Source: Mycobacterium sp. 236(2023) (GTDB lineage Bacteria; Actinomycetota; Actinomycetes; Mycobacteriales; Mycobacteriaceae). From it: 64,000 bases of DNA. The stretch is taken from positions 496,001 through 560,000 of the forward strand of contig NZ_JARSBP010000002.1 in the NCBI RefSeq assembly GCF_029623955.1. Direction: 5' to 3'. Shown here one piece after another: positions 28,668-38,780 of this stretch. Within the stretch, counting starts at the first letter, position 1. Each line of letters starts with the position of its first letter. The notes beneath the pieces were generated by a model. That model was not told the DNA's origin. It made no database searches and saw only the letters and a list, made by a program, of their open reading frames with translations. The translations under genes were made by a program, and so were the position numbers.

Positions 28668-30440
28668 ATGTTCTCTCTGTTGTCCGGGGTGCCCGGGTTC
28701 GACGAAGTCCGTCAGATCGTCCGCAAGGTCGACACCGCCCGCCATCAGGGCGTGCCCGACGGCTGCATCCTCGAGCTCGATCTGCAGAGCGCGCCGCCGG
28801 AATCCGCGGGCTTCGATCCGATGGCGATCATCAACGGCGCGGGAAAGCCCCTGCTGCTGCGTGAGGCCGTTTCCGCGCTGCATCGCGCGGCGGACGACCC
28901 GCGGGTGGCCGGTCTGATCGCCCGCGTCCAGATCGACGCGGCGCCGCCGGGGCCCGTGCAGGAGCTGCGCGAGGCGATCGTCGCGTTCACGGCGAAGAAG
29001 CCGTCGCTGGCGTGGGCCGAAACCTACCCCGGCACGCTGTCCTACTACCTGGCCTCGGCGTTCGGCGAGGTGTGGATGCAGCCGTCGGGCACGGTCGGCC
29101 TGGTCGGCTTCGCCACCAGTGCGTTGTTCCTGCGGGACGCCCTCGACAAGCTCGGGGTCGAGGCACAGTTCGTCGCCCGCGGCGAATACAAGTCCGCGGC
29201 AAATCTTTTCACCCAGGACAGCTACACCGAGGCTCATCGCGAAGCCGACACCGCGCTGATCGACGGGCTGCGCGCGCAGGTGTGGGAGGCGGTGGCTGCC
29301 TCCCGCGGTATCGACGTGACGGCCCTCGACGCGATCGCCGACAGGGCGCCGCTGATGCGCAACGACGCGGTGACGGCGGGACTGGTGGACCGCATCGGAT
29401 TCCGTGACGAGGCCTACGCCCGGATCGCGGAAAAGTCAGGTGCGGAGGGTGTTTCACCGGAGTCCGGCGACGCCGACGGCGACGACGCGCCGTCGCGGCT
29501 GTATCTGTCGCGGTACGCGCGGGCCAAGAAGCCGGCGGTTCCCGGCCTGAAGAACACCCCTCGCGTCGCGGTGGTGACGGTCGCCGGTCCGATAGTCGGC
29601 GGTCGTGGCGGGCGGCAGTCGCCGCTCGGCGGATCCAACGCCGGCGGCGACACCATCGCCGCCGCACTGCGGCAGGCCGCCGCCGACGACGACGTGGCGG
29701 CGATCGTGCTACGGGTCGACAGCCCCGGAGGTGCAGTGTCCGCCTCGGAGACGATCTGGCGCGAAGTCGTGCGTGTCCGCGAGCGGGGCAAGCCGATCGT
29801 GGCGTCGATGGGTTCGGTGGCCGCCTCGGGTGGCTACTACGTGTCGATGGCCGCCGACGCGATCGTCGCCAACCCGGGCACCATCACAGGCTCCATCGGC
29901 GTCGTCACCGGCAAGTTCATCGCCAGGGATCTGAAGGACCGGCTGGGGGTCGGCTCGGATTCGGTGCGCACCAACGCCAATGCCGACGCGTGGTCGATCA
30001 ATGCGCCGTTCACCGAGGAGCAGCACGCCCACGTGGTGGCCGGGGCCGACGAGATCTACACCGACTTCGTCGAGCGGGTCGCCGAGGGGCGCAACATGAC
30101 GGTCGAGGCGGTCGAGCAGGTCGCGCGGGGCAGGGTGTGGACGGGTGCCGACGCGCTCGACCGTGGTCTCGTCGACGAGTTGGGTGGCCTGCGTACCGCG
30201 ATCAAGCGGGCGAAGGCGTTGGCCGGGATCGACGACGATGTCAAGGTCGAGCTGGCGCACCTGCCCGGCTCTTCGATGTGGGACGTGTTGCGGCCCAAGC
30301 CTTCTTCGCAGCCTGCGGCGGTATCGCTACCGGATCTGTTGGGCGCCATGGCGGTCCGCTCGGCACTGGGGGTGGTCGACCAGACGCAGCGGTCACTCAC
30401 CGGCGTCAACGTGTTGTGGTTGGGGGAGACCCGCTACTGA
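28668..30440 (+). CDS. sppA: Signal peptide peptidase SppA (long form)
   Basis: A 590-residue serine peptidase of family S49, the two-domain form that degrades cleaved signal peptides at the membrane. The catalytic Lys is in RGEYKSAANLF (Lys175) in the first half and the nucleophile Ser in GSVAASGGYYVSM (Ser387) in the second. There is no strong N-terminal transmembrane segment, as in other mycobacterial homologues. It corresponds to Rv0724 in position. The stop overlaps the convergent hydrolase gene by 7 bases. Confidence 0.93.
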   Translation: MFSLLSGVPGFDEVRQIVRKVDTARHQGVPDGCILELDLQSAPPESAGFDPMAIINGAGKPLLLREAVSALHRAADDPRVAGLIARVQIDAAPPGPVQELREAIVAFTAKKPSLAWAETYPGTLSYYLASAFGEVWMQPSGTVGLVGFATSALFLRDALDKLGVEAQFVARGEYKSAANLFTQDSYTEAHREADTALIDGLRAQVWEAVAASRGIDVTALDAIADRAPLMRNDAVTAGLVDRIGFRDEAYARIAEKSGAEGVSPESGDADGDDAPSRLYLSRYARAKKPAVPGLKNTPRVAVVTVAGPIVGGRGGRQSPLGGSNAGGDTIAAALRQAAADDDVAAIVLRVDSPGGAVSASETIWREVVRVRERGKPIVASMGSVAASGGYYVSMAADAIVANPGTITGSIGVVTGKFIARDLKDRLGVGSDSVRTNANADAWSINAPFTEEQHAHVVAGADEIYTDFVERVAEGRNMTVEAVEQVARGRVWTGADALDRGLVDELGGLRTAIKRAKALAGIDDDVKVELAHLPGSSMWDVLRPKPSSQPAAVSLPDLLGAMAVRSALGVVDQTQRSLTGVNVLWLGETRY

Positions 30441-31270
30441 CCGAGGTGTTCGGCCAGGCGCTCCACCAGCTGCGCGGGTTGGTCCTCCGGCAGGAGATGG
30501 CCTCCGTCGTCGATCCACGTCAAGCCCCGGTTCGGAATGCGCTCGGCGATCCATTCCCCGTGCGGCGCAGGAAGAATGCGATCTTCACGGCCCCACGCCA
30601 ACGTCACCGGAATGTCGACGGTGCCCAACAGGGCTTCGTATTCGGCGGTGTCGCTCTGGCTGAGTTGCCGGTACTGGCGGTAGAACGCCGCCTGGCCGTC
30701 GGTGCCCAGCCACGGGGCCAGGTAAGTGTCGAGGACACCATCCCGGTAACCGGCGTGGGTGCCGTTGCGCAGATGCGCGGTGACGAGTGCTTCGTGGGCA
30801 TAGGCCGGCAGCTGTTCGAACACGTCGTGGTGTTGCCGGATGAGACCGAACAGCCCGTGCTCCCAGGTGCCTCCGGTGACGGCGTCGAACAGGAAAAGGT
30901 CTGAGAATCGGGCGTTTTCGAGGAGCAGCGCGCGCAGCACGATTGCGCCGCCGATGTCGCAGGCGACCACGCTGGGGCGGTTGAGTTTCCACTCGGCCAG
31001 CAGTTCGGCGAAATTGCGGCCCTGTGCCGCGAGGGTGAGGTCCTGGCCCTCGTGCTTGTCGGACTGCCCGTACCCCAGGTGATCGAAAACGTAGACCCGC
31101 CGGCCGAGCCGAGCGAGGGCCGGTGCGATATCGCGCCACAGGAACGACGAGTACGGCGTTCCGTGAACGAGGACGACCGGCGGGCCGTCACCGAAGCAGT
31201 CCCAGCGGACGGCCCCGCCGCCGAGGTCTGTTGCTTCCGTCAAGGTCCATGTCGTTCGCGTCGGATCCAC
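30434..31270 (-). CDS. Alpha/beta hydrolase (haloalkane dehalogenase/epoxide hydrolase-like)
   Basis: A hydrolase of about 278 residues. The HGTPYSSFLWRDIAP oxyanion region, VFDHLGYGQSDKHEG and the nucleophile region VVACDIGGAIVLRALL are present; the nucleophile would be Asp in CDIGGA, as in haloalkane dehalogenases and epoxide hydrolases, rather than Ser. The likely acid is in WGREDRILP and the base His in DGGHLLPEDQP. The start is uncertain: GTG at 31268 is the best in-frame choice, without a well-spaced SD. It is last in the leftward mmpS-mmpL-SDR group, 20 bases after the SDR gene. Confidence 0.8.
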   Translation of the reverse strand: MDPTRTTWTLTEATDLGGGAVRWDCFGDGPPVVLVHGTPYSSFLWRDIAPALARLGRRVYVFDHLGYGQSDKHEGQDLTLAAQGRNFAELLAEWKLNRPSVVACDIGGAIVLRALLLENARFSDLFLFDAVTGGTWEHGLFGLIRQHHDVFEQLPAYAHEALVTAHLRNGTHAGYRDGVLDTYLAPWLGTDGQAAFYRQYRQLSQSDTAEYEALLGTVDIPVTLAWGREDRILPAPHGEWIAERIPNRGLTWIDDGGHLLPEDQPAQLVERLAEHLGQ

Positions 31271-31290
31271 CTCCGCCAGTGTGCCGGATG

Positions 31291-32043
31291 CTAGGCGCGG
31301 ACCTCGTCGGGTTGCAGCCATTCGGTGGGCCGCAGCAGCACCACTTCGGGGACGATGCACGCCGTAGACAGCCGCGTGGTCATCCGCACGACCTCGGCGA
31401 CATCCCGCGGGCTGATCATGGCAGGAGCGGCGATCTGGTCGCGGTAGGCGTCGGCCATCGGGGTGTCGACCAGCCCGGGGCACAGGGCGGTCGCCTTGAT
31501 GCCCGACGTCGCGAGCTCGTCGTGGAGTGCCTCGGTGAATCCGACGACGGCGAACTTCGTCGCTGAATACGACGACAACGTCGCCTCACCGCGCTTGCCC
31601 GCGTTGGATGCGGTGTTGACGACCTGGGCGGAACCGCGCTCTTGCACAGCCTCTTTCAGCAGCGGCAGGCACTTGCTCGTCAACAGCACCACCGCGCGCA
31701 CGTTGACCGCCAACTGGGCGTCGAGCAATTCTGCCGTGATGTCGGCGACGGTGCTGTTGCCGGCGACCCCGGCATTGTTCACCAGCAGGTCGAGAGATCC
31801 CAATGCTTCGGTGTGTGCGTCGACGATCTGATCGAGGAAGCCTTCGTCGGCCAGCGATCCGGCCACGGTGGACACCTCGGGACCAGGCTGCGCGCGCAGC
31901 GATTCGGCCGCGACGTCGAGCTTGCCCGGGCTGCGCGACACCAGGGTCAGCGCGAAGCCCTCCTCGCGGAGAACCTGTGCGATGGCGAGGCCGATGCCGC
32001 TCGAAGCTCCCGTGACGATGGCGCTGCGTGGCTTATTGGTCAT
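31291..32043 (-). CDS. Short-chain dehydrogenase/reductase
   Basis: A 250-residue classical SDR. The cofactor-binding TGASSGIG, the NNAG motif and the catalytic YSATK (Tyr-x3-Lys) are intact; the SR after the second strand (LVSRSPGK) suggests NADP preference. The extended insertion that marks mycofactocin-dependent SDRs is not obvious. It is 16 bases downstream of mmpL and probably cotranscribed. Substrate unknown. Confidence 0.9.
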   Translation of the reverse strand: MTNKPRSAIVTGASSGIGLAIAQVLREEGFALTLVSRSPGKLDVAAESLRAQPGPEVSTVAGSLADEGFLDQIVDAHTEALGSLDLLVNNAGVAGNSTVADITAELLDAQLAVNVRAVVLLTSKCLPLLKEAVQERGSAQVVNTASNAGKRGEATLSSYSATKFAVVGFTEALHDELATSGIKATALCPGLVDTPMADAYRDQIAAPAMISPRDVAEVVRMTTRLSTACIVPEVVLLRPTEWLQPDEVRA

Positions 32044-32059
32044 CCGACGATTGTGCGTG

Positions 32060-34915
32060 TCAGGACGCGGTGTCGCGCGGCGAGCTCGGTTCCAGCAGCG
32101 CCCGAACGGCATTGCGGGATCCGAACGGTCGCAGCATCTGGCTGGCGGGCCGTGTCCGGACATTCAGCGGCCACCAGAACCAGCGCCCGAGCATCGCGGC
32201 GATCGACGGCGTCATGAAGGAGCGAACAATCAGCGTGTCGAAGAGCAGACCGAGCCCGATCGTTGTGCCGATCTGCCCGAGCACCACCAGATCGCTGAAG
32301 ATGAACGACGACATCGTCGCCGCGAACACCAGCCCGGCCGCCGTCACCACCCCACCGGTGCCTGCCATCGCCCGGATGACGCCCGTCTTGAGCCCGGCGC
32401 CGATCTCCTCCTGGAACCGGGAGATCAACAACAGGTTGTAGTCGGCCCCCACCGCCAACAGCAGGATGATCGCCAGCGCCAGCACGATCCAGTACAGCTC
32501 TATCCCGAAGATGTACTGCCACACCAGAACCGACAACCCGAACGAAGCTCCGAGCGATAATGCGACCGTGCCGACGATGACGAACGCCGCGACGAGGCTG
32601 CGGGTGATGAAGATCATGATCAGCAGGATCAGCGCCATCGCCGCCATCGCGACGATCAGCAGGTCGTACTTGGCGCCGTCCTGAATGTCCTTGTACGTCG
32701 ACGCGGTTCCCGCGACGTAGATCTTGGCATCCGACAGCGGCGTGGCCTTGATCGCGTCGAAGGCCGAGTTCTTGATCGCATCGATATGTGAAATACCCTC
32801 GGGCGTCGCGGGATTGCCCTCATGGGTGATGATCATGCGGGCGGCCTTGCCGTCGGGCGACATGAACAGTTTCAGCCCGCGCTGGAAATCGGGGTTGTCG
32901 AACGCCTCCGGCGGCAGATAGAACGAGTCGTCGTTCTTGGCGTCATCGAAGGCCTGCCCCATCGCGGTCGCGTTCTCCAGCGCCTCCTGGCTCTGATTGT
33001 TGGTGCCGGTCGTGGTGGCGTAGTTGGACAGGATCAGGTCGCGGTTGCGTTCCTGGATCGCGATCTGTGGTGGGAGCAGAGCGAGCAGTTGGGGCTGCAG
33101 TGCGTCGAGTTTGTCGAGGCTCGCCGTGATCGTGGTGAACTGCTCACTGAGCTGGCTGATTCCGTCGATCGCGTCGAACACCGACCGCAGGGCCGCACAC
33201 ATCGGGATGTCGAAACAGTGTGGCTCCCAATAGAAGTAGTTGCGGATCGGCCGGAACTGGTCATCGAAGTTGGCGATCTTGTCGCGCAGGTCGTTGACGA
33301 TCGTCACGGTGTCGTGGAACGCCTGCGTCTGATCGTGGGTGGCCGCGGCGCTGGCCTGCTGCAGTGTCAGTTGCTGCCGCAGGATGTCGACGGTGTTCGT
33401 GATCTCGTTGGCCTGCTTGAGCAGATCCGCGCCGCGGTCCTGCTGGTAGCTCAGGTTCATGATCTGACTGGCACTCTGGGCGCTGATCTGGAACGGGATG
33501 GAGCTGTGGCTGATCGGCGTGCCGAGGGGCCGCGTGATCGACTGCACCAGATTGACGCCGGGAGTGTGCAGCACGCTCTTGGCGATGCGCTCCAAAATCA
33601 GCATGTCGGAGGGATTGCGCATGTCGTGATCGGATTCGACCATCAGCAGCTCGGGGTTGAGCCGGGCCTGGGAGAAATGCCGTTCGGCGGCGGCGTAACC
33701 CTCGACCGCGGGCGCGGAGTCGGGCAGGTACGGACGGGCGTCGTAACTGGTCTTGTAACCGGGCAGCGCGACCAGGCCGATGACGGCGATGATGCACGAC
33801 ACGACGAGGATCGGGCCCGGCCACCGCACGATCGCCGTGCCGATGCGTCGCCATCCGCTGGCGCGCACCTTGCGTTTTGGCTCCATCAGCCCGAACCTGC
33901 TGGCGATCAGCAGGACGGCCGGACCCAGCGTGAGTGCCGCTGCCAGCGTGACGAGGACGCCGATGGCGGCGGGGATGCCCAGAGTCTGGAAGTACGGCAA
34001 CCGGGTGAAGCTCAGGCAGGCCACCGCGCCGGCGATCGTCAGGCCCGAGCCGACGATGACGTGCACCGTGCCGCGGTACATGTCCTGATAGGCGGCTGTT
34101 CGATCCAGCCCCCTGTTGCGGGCCTCGTGGTAGCGGCCGACGACGAAGATCGCGTAGTCGGTGCCCGCCGCGATGGCCAGTAGCGTCAGCAGGTTGGTGG
34201 CATACGTGGACAGCCCGATGACGCCGGCATCGGCGAGCGCCGCGACGACTCCGCGGGCCGCGGCGAGCTCGATGAGGACGGTCACGAGCATGAGCAGCGT
34301 CGTGACGATGGATCGGTAGACGACGAGCAGCATGACCGCGATGACGAGGAACGTGATGCCGGTGACCTTGTGGGTACCCGCGCTGCCCACCTCGAAGTTG
34401 TCGGTGATCAGCGGGGCGGCCCCGGTGACGTAGGCCCGCAGTCCCGGCGGCGGCGGGTTGTCGGCGACGATCGTGCGGACGGCGTCGACGGACTCGTTGG
34501 CCAGGGCCTCGCCCTGGTTGCCGGACAGGTACAGCTGCACGAGTGCGGCCTTGCCGTCCTTGCTCTGCGACCCGCCCGCGGTCAGCGGATCACCCCAGAA
34601 GTCCTGGATGTGCTGGACGTGCTTGGTGTCCTCGCCGAGCTTCTTGACCAGTCCGTCGTAGTACTCGTGGGCTTGCGCGCCCAGCGGCTGGTCGCTTTCG
34701 AGGACGATCATCGCAGCGCTGTCGGAATCGAACTCGTCGAAGACCTGGCCGATGTGGCGCATCGCCATGATCGACGGAGAGTCGGCGGCGTTCATCGACA
34801 CCGAACGCTCGGCCCCGACGACTTCCAGTTGGGGCGCAATGATATTCGACACCGCGGCGACGGCGATCCACAGCAGCAGGATCGGGACGGCCAGCCGGCG
34901 GATCAGGTTGCTCAT
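32060..34915 (-). CDS. RND transporter MmpL (MmpL4/5-like)
   Basis: A 951-residue RND protein of the mycobacterial MmpL family, with an N-terminal helix, a periplasmic domain, five helices, a second long periplasmic domain (about residues 420-770, including coiled-coil-like QLTLQQASAAATHDQTQAF) and five more helices. Proton-relay residues occur in AAGTDYAIFVVGRYHEARN and AVGADYNLLLISRFQEE. The EPHCFDIPMC cysteine pair is typical of MmpL4/5 proteins, which with an MmpS partner export siderophores, glycopeptidolipids or drugs. The ATG at 34913-34915 overlaps the mmpS stop by 4 bases. Confidence 0.93.
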   Translation of the reverse strand: MSNLIRRLAVPILLLWIAVAAVSNIIAPQLEVVGAERSVSMNAADSPSIMAMRHIGQVFDEFDSDSAAMIVLESDQPLGAQAHEYYDGLVKKLGEDTKHVQHIQDFWGDPLTAGGSQSKDGKAALVQLYLSGNQGEALANESVDAVRTIVADNPPPPGLRAYVTGAAPLITDNFEVGSAGTHKVTGITFLVIAVMLLVVYRSIVTTLLMLVTVLIELAAARGVVAALADAGVIGLSTYATNLLTLLAIAAGTDYAIFVVGRYHEARNRGLDRTAAYQDMYRGTVHVIVGSGLTIAGAVACLSFTRLPYFQTLGIPAAIGVLVTLAAALTLGPAVLLIASRFGLMEPKRKVRASGWRRIGTAIVRWPGPILVVSCIIAVIGLVALPGYKTSYDARPYLPDSAPAVEGYAAAERHFSQARLNPELLMVESDHDMRNPSDMLILERIAKSVLHTPGVNLVQSITRPLGTPISHSSIPFQISAQSASQIMNLSYQQDRGADLLKQANEITNTVDILRQQLTLQQASAAATHDQTQAFHDTVTIVNDLRDKIANFDDQFRPIRNYFYWEPHCFDIPMCAALRSVFDAIDGISQLSEQFTTITASLDKLDALQPQLLALLPPQIAIQERNRDLILSNYATTTGTNNQSQEALENATAMGQAFDDAKNDDSFYLPPEAFDNPDFQRGLKLFMSPDGKAARMIITHEGNPATPEGISHIDAIKNSAFDAIKATPLSDAKIYVAGTASTYKDIQDGAKYDLLIVAMAAMALILLIMIFITRSLVAAFVIVGTVALSLGASFGLSVLVWQYIFGIELYWIVLALAIILLLAVGADYNLLLISRFQEEIGAGLKTGVIRAMAGTGGVVTAAGLVFAATMSSFIFSDLVVLGQIGTTIGLGLLFDTLIVRSFMTPSIAAMLGRWFWWPLNVRTRPASQMLRPFGSRNAVRALLEPSSPRDTAS

Positions 34916-35358
34916 GCGGTCTTGTCCAGGCACGAGATGTAGCCGTTCACGTTCGATGTCGACCTTTCGTCCTTGACGACGCCGTCGACGGTGATGCGGC
35001 AGCCGATGGTGTCGCCGTCGCCCTGGGCGCGCAGGTCGGCGAACAGGGTGGGCTCGTCGGTGGTCAACGTGTGCGACCACGGCAGCGTCGTGTTGTCGAC
35101 GCGTTGGGGCTGGGCGTTCTCGTCGAGGAAGTTGACGGTGGCGGTCGAGCCGGGGGAGCCGAACACCTCGAGTAGGACTTCTTTGGGGTCGAAGCCGGTG
35201 TTCTCCAGGGCGTCGGCGCCGAGTTTCTGGACGACGTTGTCGGACCCGAAGATGCCGTGGAGGCGGAAGATGCCGAAGCTGACAACGGCGACGACGAGGA
35301 CCGCCACGAGCGACGCCCAGTGCCGTCGCATCACCTTGCCAGCCGAAAAACCACTCAC
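34912..35358 (-). CDS. MmpS membrane protein, partner of MmpL
   Basis: A 148-residue MmpS protein: one N-terminal transmembrane segment (LVAVLVVAVVSFGIFRLHGI) and a beta-sandwich outside domain with DNTTLPWSHTLTTDEPTLF and a C-terminal cysteine pair (IGCRITV, GYISCLDK). It assists the MmpL pump. GTG at 35356-35358 is chosen for the GAAAGG upstream. The divergent TetR gene and the palindrome at 35404-35417 suggest repression that an exported or toxic compound relieves. Confidence 0.92.
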   Translation of the reverse strand: MSGFSAGKVMRRHWASLVAVLVVAVVSFGIFRLHGIFGSDNVVQKLGADALENTGFDPKEVLLEVFGSPGSTATVNFLDENAQPQRVDNTTLPWSHTLTTDEPTLFADLRAQGDGDTIGCRITVDGVVKDERSTSNVNGYISCLDKTA

Positions 35359-35403
35359 CCGAATGCCTTTCGAAGTCCGGTTCTGGCGCACCGAATCAGA
35401 ACG

Positions 35404-35417
35404 GTACGGTACCGTAC
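35404..35417. promoter_or_regulatory. Perfect 14-bp palindrome between mmpS and TetR gene
   Basis: GTACGGTACCGTAC is fully self-complementary and lies 45 bp from each divergent start. It is the likely binding site of the TetR protein at 35462, controlling mmpS-mmpL and itself. Confidence 0.7.
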
Positions 35418-35461
35418 TCACTGGCGCAACTGTTCCGATCAGCGCCTTCGAAGGTGGAGAT

Positions 35462-36037
35462 GTGTCCGACTGGACGACCAGGGAAGCCGAGCTGTTGGCG
35501 GTCACGCTGCAACTACTGCAGCAACACGGCTACGACCGGCTGACCGTGGATGCGGTCGCGATGCAGGCCAAGGCGAGCAAGGCGACGGTGTACCGGCGCT
35601 GGCCGTCGAAGGCCGACCTGGTGCTCGCCGCCTTCATCGAGGGAACCCGGGGCGCGAACTCGCCGCCGAACACCGGGTCGCTGAGGGGTGATCTGCTCGC
35701 GGTCGGCGCGACGGTGTGCAGGCAGGCCCGCGAGCACGGCAGCACGATGCGGGCGGTACTCAACGAGATGTCGCACAGCCCCCGGTTGCGCGACGCCATG
35801 CAGCACGAGTTCATCGACCAGCGCAGGCGGGTGATGCAGTCGGTCCTCGCCGACGCCGTGGCACGCGACGAGATCGACGCCGGTGCGATCGACGACGAGA
35901 TCTACGACTTGCTACCCGGATATCTGGTGTTCCGGGGGTTGGTGTCACCGCGGACGCCGACGGAGGAGACCGTCAGGGTCCTCGTCGACGACGTGCTGTT
36001 GCCTAGCCTGGGTTACCGCGCTCCAACGTCGCACTGA
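35462..36037 (+). CDS. TetR family regulator divergent from mmpS-mmpL
   Basis: A 191-residue TetR-type protein with its helix-turn-helix at about residues 28-50 ([19 protein letters not shown]) and a C-terminal TetR_C-like ligand domain ([24 protein letters not shown]). GTG at 35462 follows GGTGGAGA. MmpS4/5-MmpL systems are often controlled by an adjacent repressor; here it is TetR rather than the MarR protein of the M. tuberculosis mmpS5 locus. The 3' end overlaps the convergent methyltransferase gene by 35 bases. Confidence 0.9.
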   Translation: MSDWTTREAELLAVTLQLLQQHGYDRLTVDAVAMQAKASKATVYRRWPSKADLVLAAFIEGTRGANSPPNTGSLRGDLLAVGATVCRQAREHGSTMRAVLNEMSHSPRLRDAMQHEFIDQRRRVMQSVLADAVARDEIDAGAIDDEIYDLLPGYLVFRGLVSPRTPTEETVRVLVDDVLLPSLGYRAPTSH

Positions 36038-36932
36038 CGTAGACGATCTCGCCGAGCGGGTCCGTCTCGTCGGTGACCGGCGGCGCCGTCCGGCCGTAGC
36101 GCTCGAACAACTCCAGGCGCGGCGCACCGGTGACGGTCCAGCCCGTGCCGCTCAGATACTCCATGACATGGCTGCGCGCCCCGGCGTACACCAGCGACGG
36201 CATATCGAGATCGAGGCCGTGCTCGCGCAGCGGTTCGGACAGTGCGCTCACCTTCGTCGCGTCGAAATCGATGATGCCGGGGGCATATTCGGTGGCGATG
36301 GAGCTGCCCGGCGCGGACAGCGCAGTGATGCGGTCGAACAGCGCGTCCTGCGCTTCGGGCGGCAGGTAGATCAGCAGTCCCTCGGCCAGCCAGGCGGTGG
36401 GCTGCGACGAGTCGAATCCGGCATCTCGCAATGCCGTAGGCCAATCCTCGCGAAGGTCGATCGCGACCGGACGATGCGTCGCCGTCGGCTGGGCGCCGAG
36501 GCCGCTCAGTGTCTGCGTCTTGAACGCGATGACCTTCGGCTGGTCCAGCTCGTAGACAACGGTGCCCGCCGGCCACGTCAGCCGGTACGCGCGTGCATCC
36601 AGCCCGGAGGCCAGGATCACCACCTGGCGGACACCTGCGGCCGTCGCCGCCGCGCAGCAGTCGTCGAAGAACTTGGTGCGCACCGCCATTCCGTCGATCA
36701 TCGCTTGCACACGCTCGGCCGAACTGTCGGGGAACTGCGACGTGTCGATCTCGCCGTCGAGCAGCTTCGTGAAGAACTCGATGCCGACGGCGCGCACCAA
36801 CGGCTCGGCGAACGGGTCGTTGATCAGCGGGTCGGGATCCGCACTGGCCGCAGCCCTGCCCGCCGCAACCATCGTCGCCGTCGCCCCCACGCTGGAAGCC
36901 AGATCCCAGGAATCGTCTGCGGTCCGCGCCAC
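36003..36932 (-). CDS. SAM-dependent methyltransferase, TIGR00027 family, copy 1
   Basis: A 309-residue member of the large mycobacterial family of putative methyltransferases related to leucine carboxyl methyltransferases. The N terminus [20 protein letters not shown], the SAM-binding [15 protein letters not shown] and the ELDQP and [16 protein letters not shown] motifs are all present. The GTG start is 5 bases after the stop of copy 2. Substrates of this family are unknown; orthologous tandem copies occur at Rv0725c-Rv0731c. Confidence 0.88.
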   Translation of the reverse strand: MARTADDSWDLASSVGATATMVAAGRAAASADPDPLINDPFAEPLVRAVGIEFFTKLLDGEIDTSQFPDSSAERVQAMIDGMAVRTKFFDDCCAAATAAGVRQVVILASGLDARAYRLTWPAGTVVYELDQPKVIAFKTQTLSGLGAQPTATHRPVAIDLREDWPTALRDAGFDSSQPTAWLAEGLLIYLPPEAQDALFDRITALSAPGSSIATEYAPGIIDFDATKVSALSEPLREHGLDLDMPSLVYAGARSHVMEYLSGTGWTVTGAPRLELFERYGRTAPPVTDETDPLGEIVYVSATLERGNPG

Positions 36933-36937
36933 GGCTG

Positions 36938-37837
36938 CTATCCCAACGTCGCTGTGAGGTAACCGGAATCGCCGACCATCGCCTGTAGCGAATCGTCGAC
37001 CGGTTCGAAGCCGTACGCGACGTAGGCCTGCGAGCTGGTCAGCACCTCGGTCCGCCAACCCTGGGCGCGAAGGTGATCGGCGGCGCTGGCGCGCGGGCCG
37101 TTGTAGAACAGCTCCTCGAGGTTGATGTCGCTGCCATGCCTGCGGGCCCGCTCGGTCATCGCCCTGGCCCAGTCGCCGGTCAGCGCCTTGACGTCCATGT
37201 GTTCGGTGGCCAGGCGGCTGCCGGGCGCGCTGAGGGCGCAGATGTTGTCCAGCAGCCGGTCCTGCGCCTCGGGCGGCAGATAGATGAGCAACCCCTCGGC
37301 GATCCACGCCGTCGGCGCCGAGGGCTCGAAACCTGCCTCCCGCAACGCTTTCGGCCAGTCCTCGCGCAGATCGATCCCGACGGTCCTGCGCTCCGCTGTG
37401 GGCGGTGCTCCGGCATCGGCGAGGACCCGGGTCTTGAACTCGATGACGGGCGGCTGGTCGATCTCGTAGACGACGGTGCCCGCGGGCCACGCCAGCCGGT
37501 ATGCGCGGGTGTCGAGCCCCGAGGCCAGGATGACGGCCTGCCGGATACCGGCGGCGCACGCGTCGGTGAAGAAGTCGTCGAAGAAGCGGGTGCGCACCGC
37601 GATGTGACTCTTCATCTGGTCGGCGCCGAAGAGCGGATCGCCCTCGAAGTTGATGTCGCCCTTGGCGACCTGCACGAAGTGCGGGATTCCCACAGCCTCG
37701 ACGAGGAGTTCGGCATACGGATCGTGGATCAGTGGATCGGGGCCGCGGCTCGCGAACGCCCGCGACGCGGCCACCGATGTCGCGGTGGCGCCGACGCTTG
37801 AGGTCAGGTCCCAGGTGTCTCCATCAGTGCGTGACAT
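36938..37837 (-). CDS. SAM-dependent methyltransferase, TIGR00027 family, copy 2
   Basis: A 299-residue paralogue with [20 protein letters not shown] at the N terminus, [28 protein letters not shown] and [19 protein letters not shown]. It is the most divergent of the four in the C-terminal third ([15 protein letters not shown]). ATG at 37835-37837 follows GAAAGGAAC and lies inside the end of copy 3, a 14-base overlap. Confidence 0.88.
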   Translation of the reverse strand: MSRTDGDTWDLTSSVGATATSVAASRAFASRGPDPLIHDPYAELLVEAVGIPHFVQVAKGDINFEGDPLFGADQMKSHIAVRTRFFDDFFTDACAAGIRQAVILASGLDTRAYRLAWPAGTVVYEIDQPPVIEFKTRVLADAGAPPTAERRTVGIDLREDWPKALREAGFEPSAPTAWIAEGLLIYLPPEAQDRLLDNICALSAPGSRLATEHMDVKALTGDWARAMTERARRHGSDINLEELFYNGPRASAADHLRAQGWRTEVLTSSQAYVAYGFEPVDDSLQAMVGDSGYLTATLG

Positions 37838-38753
37838 CGGTGTTCCTTTCGGGGAGAGCTGCGGTGAGTGCCATCGAATCACGCAGTGCAGCAAGGCTTT
37901 CAGGAGCGTGGAACTGCCGGCCGTACTTGGCGAACACGTCCGGTCGGGCCTGGGCGCCGACCTGCCAGCCCAGCGCTCCCAGATAGTCGGCCGGGGGAGT
38001 GCGTTCCCCGGTGTGGAACAGGCTCGCCACGTCGAGATCAAGTCCCTGGTCCTGAAACTGGTCCCGCAGGGCGCGGCTGCGTTCGCCGATGCTGGCCCCC
38101 GCGTCGGGGTGGTACTCGGTGGCGAGCATGCTGCCCGGTGCGCTGAGGTCGGTGATCTCGTCGAACAGCCGGTCCTGCGCGTCGGGCGGTAGATAGACGA
38201 GCAACCCTTCGGCGATCCACGCGGTCGGCACGGAGGCGTCGAACCCGGCCTCACGCAATGCGGTGGGCCAGTCGTCGCGCAGGTCGACCGCGACGGTGTG
38301 CAGTGGCGCCGCCGGCTTCGCGCCCAACGCGGCCAGCGTCGCCGTCTTGAACTCGATGACGGCAGGTTGATCGATCTCGAACACGGTGGTGCCCGTCGGC
38401 CAATCCAGCCGGTAGGCACGCGAGTCCAACCCGGACGCGAGGATGACGGCCTGCCGGATGCCGGCGGCCCACGAATCTGCGAAGAAGTCGTCGAAGAACC
38501 GCGTCCGGACCGCCATCACGTCCGTCATCAACGAGGCCGCCCCGGAATCGTCCCCGGAGGAGTAGTCGATCTCGCCGTCGACGACCTTGGTGAAGAACTC
38601 GATCCCGACGGCGCGCACCAGCGGCGCGGCATAGGGGTCGTCGATCAGCGCCTCGGCTTCGCGGCTGGCGACGGCGCGCGCGGCGGCGACCATCGTCGCC
38701 GTCGCCCCGACGCTGGACGCGAGGTCCCAGGTGTCACCCTCGGTACGCGCCAT
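37824..38753 (-). CDS. SAM-dependent methyltransferase, TIGR00027 family, copy 3
   Basis: A 309-residue paralogue, with [48 protein letters not shown] and [26 protein letters not shown] is well spaced before the ATG at 38751-38753. The 27-base gap from copy 4 and the overlap with copy 2 indicate one transcript. Confidence 0.88.
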   Translation of the reverse strand: MARTEGDTWDLASSVGATATMVAAARAVASREAEALIDDPYAAPLVRAVGIEFFTKVVDGEIDYSSGDDSGAASLMTDVMAVRTRFFDDFFADSWAAGIRQAVILASGLDSRAYRLDWPTGTTVFEIDQPAVIEFKTATLAALGAKPAAPLHTVAVDLRDDWPTALREAGFDASVPTAWIAEGLLVYLPPDAQDRLFDEITDLSAPGSMLATEYHPDAGASIGERSRALRDQFQDQGLDLDVASLFHTGERTPPADYLGALGWQVGAQARPDVFAKYGRQFHAPESLAALRDSMALTAALPERNTDVTH

Positions 38754-38780
38754 CCGTGCCTCCTTGAAGCCGTGTGTCCT

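Noticed and set aside
32822..34183. Rightward open frame of 453 codons inside mmpL
   Set aside because: It is antisense to a well-conserved RND transporter and resembles no known family.
36933..37559. Methyltransferase copy 1 as a 518-residue fusion
   Set aside because: The extra 5' part lies in a wrong frame of copy 2; the family N terminus begins at 36932.
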